Shown here in pieces: positions 60,223-64,000 of a stretch of 64,000 bases of DNA. This DNA comes from Watersipora subatra (lineage: Eukaryota > Bryozoa > Gymnolaemata > Cheilostomatida > Watersiporidae), in assembly GCF_963576615.1 (NCBI RefSeq), contig NC_088717.1, forward strand, positions 14,928,108 to 14,992,107. Direction: 5' to 3'. Under the pieces are notes generated by a model. It saw only the letters and a program-made list of their open reading frames with translations. It was not told the origin of the DNA and searched no databases. Made by a program: the position numbers and the translations under genes. Position 1 is the stretch's first letter, and each line of letters starts with the position of its first letter.

Positions 60223-60674
60223 CAATAAAACAGACTATAACTTTAGATAAAACACTTTATTACTATTAGTTTCATACTTGGTAAGAGCAATCTTTAGATG
60301 AAATGTTAGCACCAGTTTTGGTTACTTAAATTTTGCTAGAACTATTAAAATTACTAAAACTTCATAGCTGGAAGATTATGGATTCATAGAAGCATTAGGT
60401 TTTAAAATTGGACAGTAGAAACTTGTTAGCATGTCTGCAGGCGCTGACGAGTTCAGTACGTTTGTTTAATGAACCAAAACTTTATCTGAAGATTGCTCTT
60501 ACCAAGCATGAAACTAATAGTAATCAAGTGTTTTATCTAAAGTTATAGTCTGTTTTATTGATTTTAACTTGCTCTGATTTTATCATTGAGCACTCTGCTC
60601 GAATCTTACGCTTTTCTTTATGTATATATATATATATACATATATATATATTTATTGGCAGTAATTATATATAC
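60125..60674. mobile_element. 550-bp inverted-repeat (foldback) element with (TA)n
   Basis: The outer ends agtatatataattactgcc at 60125 and its exact complement ending at 60674 pair. Inner arms 60223-60299 and 60486-60564 pair almost perfectly (aaacagactataactttaga and so on). A long (TA)n lies in the left arm at 60146-60219. The loop of about 185 bases is non-coding. No clear target duplication. Confidence 0.78.
60146..60219. repeat. (TA)n microsatellite
   Basis: About 36 uninterrupted TA units within the foldback element. Confidence 0.92.
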
Positions 60675-61180
60675 TATAATTATATATATTATTTACGTCT
60701 AAAGGCAGTATTTTGATGCAGAATTGAAATTTATAGTTTTCGGCGCTGACACCATTCAGTTTTAATGTAACATAAATTTACTCATTTTATTTGTAACTTT
60801 GGTTAACACGTATATCTTAAAATCATTAGACAATGTTTACTTCGACTTTAAAAAAAAGTTATTAGCTTTAAGGTTTGGATTCTGTTTAACACAAACAAAA
60901 GGTGACCATCAATACCTTTAGAGCACGCAAAGTCAAAGAAACTGTCCAAACATGTCAAGTCAATACTAAAAATGCTGAGTTACCATATTTAGCAAGATTA
61001 ATTAAATTTCTTAACCAAAAATTAACCTTACTTCTGCCAACAGTTTTTAGTTTTAAAAACTTATTTAAAGTTTACTAAACAGTTTAAAGTTTAAAAAACA
61101 TTTACTATTTAAATTACAGCAATAAATATTGAAAGCCAACCGGTAGTTATAGTCTGAACAGAAATAAGATATATTTTACA
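60675..61180. other. Upstream flank of membrane-protein gene
   Basis: AT-rich. The word cggcgctgacaccattcagt near 60741 resembles aggcgctgacgagttcagt at 60440 in the foldback loop. No promoter signal recognised. Confidence 0.4.
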
Positions 61181-61186
61181 GGTTGG

Positions 61187-61272
61187 ATGATGGATGCTAT
61201 GGCAGCGGCCAAGATTTTTGCTTACTGTACACTCGCTCTCATTCTCCTCATCATAATCTGTGCAAACGCATA
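61187..61272 (+). CDS. Membrane-protein gene exon with transmembrane segment
   Basis: Acceptor atattttacag; donor TA/gtgagt, phase 2. The donor lies at the edge of a minisatellite made of similar words. Confidence 0.68.
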
Positions 61273-64000
61273 GTGAGTAGATTTCATGTCCTATAGTAAG
61301 TGGTATGTAGTTGCATAGTATATCTTGCATTGTAAGTACATTATATGTCACATAGTGAGCATGTTATATGTCACGTAGTGAGTGCATTGTATGTTTCCTA
61401 GTGAGTGTATTATTATATGTCGTATTGTAAGTGCATTGTATGTCACATAAAAAGTACATTGTATGTTACACAGTGAATACATTGTATGTTTCCTAATAAG
61501 TGCATTGTATGTCTCAAAGTAAGTTCATTATTTGTCTCATAGTAAGTACATTGTATGTCTCAAAGTAAGTTCATTATTTGTCTCATAGTAAGTACATTGT
61601 ATGTCTCTTATTAAGTTTTTTAACTTCTCCCTCCACTACCTAAAAACACACTGTCATATGAGCTTCATGCTGTCTGAACACGCTCGTTTCACCTCCTCTC
61701 TCATAAGAAGGCATTTTATCAAGAAACACTGAATACCCTACCATAATTTGATTAAAAGTGCATTTTCTGTACATGTTTGCTAAGTGTTTGCTACTTTACA
61801 ATGTACTATTTATTTTGAAGCCGTAGAGGTAGATTCGATCCTATTCTCCGTTGGATAAAGAAAAAATTTGGTATTGGACAATTTGTGGAAGAAAAAAAAG
61901 GTAGATATGTGCTAATCCTCCACTTATTTATGCCCGCATGCTTGTCTGAGAGCGTGATATGTGTGCGAATATCTTAAAAATTGCACAAAACATTTTTGTT
62001 CTTAAAGAGGCCATATTTGGGTTACTATGGTTACTTGGCAGCATTTTTCATGGTCTATTCGATTACCTTATTCTTAAATTCTCAGTCATTTCTGTTTTAC
62101 GACGATTGGATATTCAAGATTGCACCCTTGCCTTGATTCGCTAGGCTTATTTTATTCAAATATCATGATTGGATGTTCAAGATTGCACCATTGCCTTGAT
62201 TGGCTAGGTTTATTTGAATCAAAATGTTTACAAATTTCTAAAGAAGCTCTTAGTAAATGAGCATAGATTGGCAATAAATTTGTTTATTCTCATAGCAAGA
62301 TATGCATAGGAGTGTTTCATGTATAGGAGTGTCTCATATATAGGAGTGTCTCATATATAGGAGTGTCTTATGTATAGGAGTGTCTCATGTATAGGAGTGT
62401 CTCATATATAGGAGTGTCCCATGTATAGGGGGTGTCTCATATATAGGACTGTCTCATGTATAGGAGTGTCTCATGTATAGGAGTGTCTCATATATTATAG
62501 GGAGTGTCCCATGTATAGGGGTGTCTCATGTATAGGAGTGTCTCATGTATAGGAGTGTCTCATGTATAGGAGTGTCTCATGTATAGGGGTGTCTCATATA
62601 TAGGAGTGTCTCATGTATAGGGATGTCTCATATATAGGAGTGTCTCATGCATAGGGGTGTCCCATGTATAGGAGTGTCTCATATATTATAGGGAGTGTCC
62701 CATGTATAGGGGTGTCTCATGTATAGGAGTGTCTCATGTATAGGAGTGTCTCATGTATAGGAGTGTCTCATGTATAGGGGTGTCTCATATATAGGAGTGT
62801 CTCATGTATAGGGATGTCTCATATATAGGAGTGTCTCATGTATAGGGGTGTCTCATGTATAGGAGTGTTTTATGTATAGGAGTGTCTCATGTATAGGGGT
62901 GTCTCATATATAGGAGTGTCTCATGTATAGGGGTGTCTCATGTATAGGAGTGTTTCATGTATAGGAGTGTCTCATGTATAGGGGTGTCTCATATATAGGA
63001 GTGTCTCATGTATGCGAATATTTCATGTATAGGAATATTTCATGTATAGGAGTGTCTCATGTATGTATAGGAGTGTCTTATGTATAGGAGTGTCTCATGT
63101 ATCGGAGTGTCCCTTGTATAGGGGGGGGGGGGGGGTGTCTCATATATAGGAGTGTCTCATGTATAAGAATATTTCATGTATAGGAATATTTCATGTATAG
63201 GAGTGTCTCATGTATGTATAGGAGTGTCTTATGTATAGGAGTGTTCATAGCTAGGCTTTCGCTAGATTGTGTAGGTAAACTTGATTTTGCACGCATGGCA
63301 AATACTGTGTCGGTCCTTTTTAAGTTGAGTTAGCATTTAAAAAGTTACTAGGTTAGTAATACTCAACAATTTAAATAAAGAGTTATTAAGTTAACAAATT
63401 TGACAAAAGCACAATATTGTGAAATTCCCTTTACTGTATATTTCAGTGTTAACATCATATAAATTTGAACAAAGCTCAAGCCGGTACAACATATCTGTTA
63501 AGACTGTTTTTATACAATATCTAATGAGCTCTGTTGTTTATCGTAGAACCTAAATGGAGAAGAAGAAGAGTTGATCGAAGCTGGAAGGAAAAACATTATT
63601 TTGTAATCTATAAAGAGGAGGACTGTGAGAAAGCAGATGCACCAGACAGCATTAGTCCTGCTGCCAACACGGTTAAGGAAAGCTCTGAGGCTGAGTTGTG
63701 CAAACTGCTTGAGGATACTGACTTAGGCGTCAACAGCGAACAGAAAATTGGTGTAAACGGCGAACAGAAAATTGGCATGAACGACGAACAGGAAGTTGGT
63801 GTGAACGGCGAACAAAATATTGACATGAACGGTGAACAAAAAATTGGCGTGAACGGCGAACCGGAAATTGCAGTAGAAGCAGAAAAGAAACGCATCAATT
63901 GCGGTCTACTAAAAAGTGATGCATCAGATTGCACTGATAGCCCACTTAAAGATAATGACGTTACTTCTGTTGCAAGGGAAACTAATCAAGAGTGTAAACT
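61187..64000 (+). CDS. Unrecognised single-pass membrane protein, 5' part, three exons, runs off window
   Basis: Exons 61187-61272, 61821-61900 and 63547-64000 (open at the window end) join in phase (2 then 1). Start ATG 61187 (a second ATG is adjacent) follows an acceptor at 61180, so a 5' UTR exon lies upstream. The protein has about seven N-terminal residues, a hydrophobic segment KIFAYCTLALILLIIICANA (residues about 9-28), then a strongly basic stretch RRGRFDPILRWIKKKFGIGQ. That predicts an N-out, cytosolic-tail signal-anchor protein. Exon 3 gives WRRRRVDRSWKEKHYFVIYK, then acidic sequence with six octapeptides of G-V-N-G-E-Q-K-I type, then a Ser/Asp-rich tail. Family unknown. Confidence 0.7.
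61269..61615. repeat. Minisatellite of splice-donor-like units, period about 23-24
   Basis: Units read catagtgagtgcattgtatgtc with variants, 14 or so copies. The first unit coincides with the exon's own 5' splice site. Confidence 0.82.
61821..61900 (+). CDS. Membrane-protein gene exon, basic juxtamembrane region
   Basis: Acceptor attttgaag, encodes RRGRFDPILRWIKKKFGIGQ, donor G/gtagat, phase 1. Confidence 0.68.
61959..62290. other. Intron sequence with short internal duplication
   Basis: gattggatattcaagattgc (62104) recurs as gattggatgttcaagattgc (62169), about 65 bases apart, both followed by acc-ttgccttgatt. Confidence 0.7.
62292..63245. repeat. 17-bp minisatellite, more than 50 copies, with higher-order structure
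   Basis: The unit is tataggagtgtctcatg with variants (gggtgtctc, gtgtcccat, atatata). A block beginning tatattatagggagtgtccc at 62491 repeats at 62682 (period 191). Another block, with gaatatttcatgtatagg, recurs about 150 bases apart near 63014 and 63165. A run of 15 G lies at 63121-63135. It lies in an intron. Confidence 0.93.
63547..64000 (+). CDS. Membrane-protein gene exon with octapeptide repeats
   Basis: Acceptor tatcgtag, open to the end of the window (about 151 codons). Octapeptide repeat at 63726-63869, six copies of 24 bases. Confidence 0.72.

Noticed and set aside
62292-63245. CRISPR-like or regulatory spacer array
   Set aside because: 17-base head-to-tail units with no spacers; a minisatellite.

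Overview
The window is nuclear DNA of an animal. Genes are split by long AT-rich introns with GT/AG boundaries, there are no operons, and the sequence is full of eukaryotic transposons (LTR retroelements, hAT, pogo/Tigger, PIF/Harbinger-like MITEs, tRNA-derived SINEs). Protein similarity judged by eye and the repeat style suggest a bilaterian invertebrate, plausibly a lophotrochozoan such as a mollusc or bryozoan. The species cannot be fixed from the sequence.

Layout. (1) 1-4.8 kb, + strand: last two coding exons of a secreted-type WAP (four-disulfide core) protein. A hAT transposon with an exact 8-bp target duplication sits in the intron. (2) 9.5-23.4 kb, - strand: DNA polymerase eta (POLH). 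Nine exons were rebuilt by matching splice phases; the 3' terminal exon was not found. Its introns hold a collection of short inverted-repeat transposons, a foldback element and a 27-bp minisatellite. (3) 24.2-26.1 kb: internally deleted Tigger/pogo transposon. (4) 27.1-27.9 kb: broken coding-like sequence, probably a pseudogene. (5) 28.7-46.1 kb: three LTR retrotransposons nested inside one another. The outer one is a decayed Ty3/Gypsy-like element on +. Its 3' LTR was split by a gag-only element on +, which was split in turn by a young 9.6-kb Gypsy-like element on -. Each level keeps its own target-site duplication. (6) 46.9-53.7 kb, + strand: complete centrin gene of 169 codons, including a first coding exon that is only the ATG. 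(7) 53.7-60.7 kb: intergenic, SINE-rich, with a large inverted repeat. (8) 61.2-64 kb, + strand: 5' part of an unrecognised gene for a small single-pass membrane protein with an octapeptide repeat. Its two introns carry two different minisatellites.

The cellular genes are unrelated in function (lesion bypass, centriole/basal body, secreted inhibitor-like protein, unknown membrane protein) and are not co-regulated as far as can be seen. The most unusual object is the young inner retroelement. One uninterrupted 1861-codon frame encodes Gag, then an envelope-like glycoprotein (leader, furin-type site, C-terminal membrane anchor), then a protease/RT remnant and an integrase with an intact D,D-35-E triad. 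That places Env between Gag and Pol, whereas Env normally lies 3' of Pol. All calls are from reading the sequence; no database search was run.
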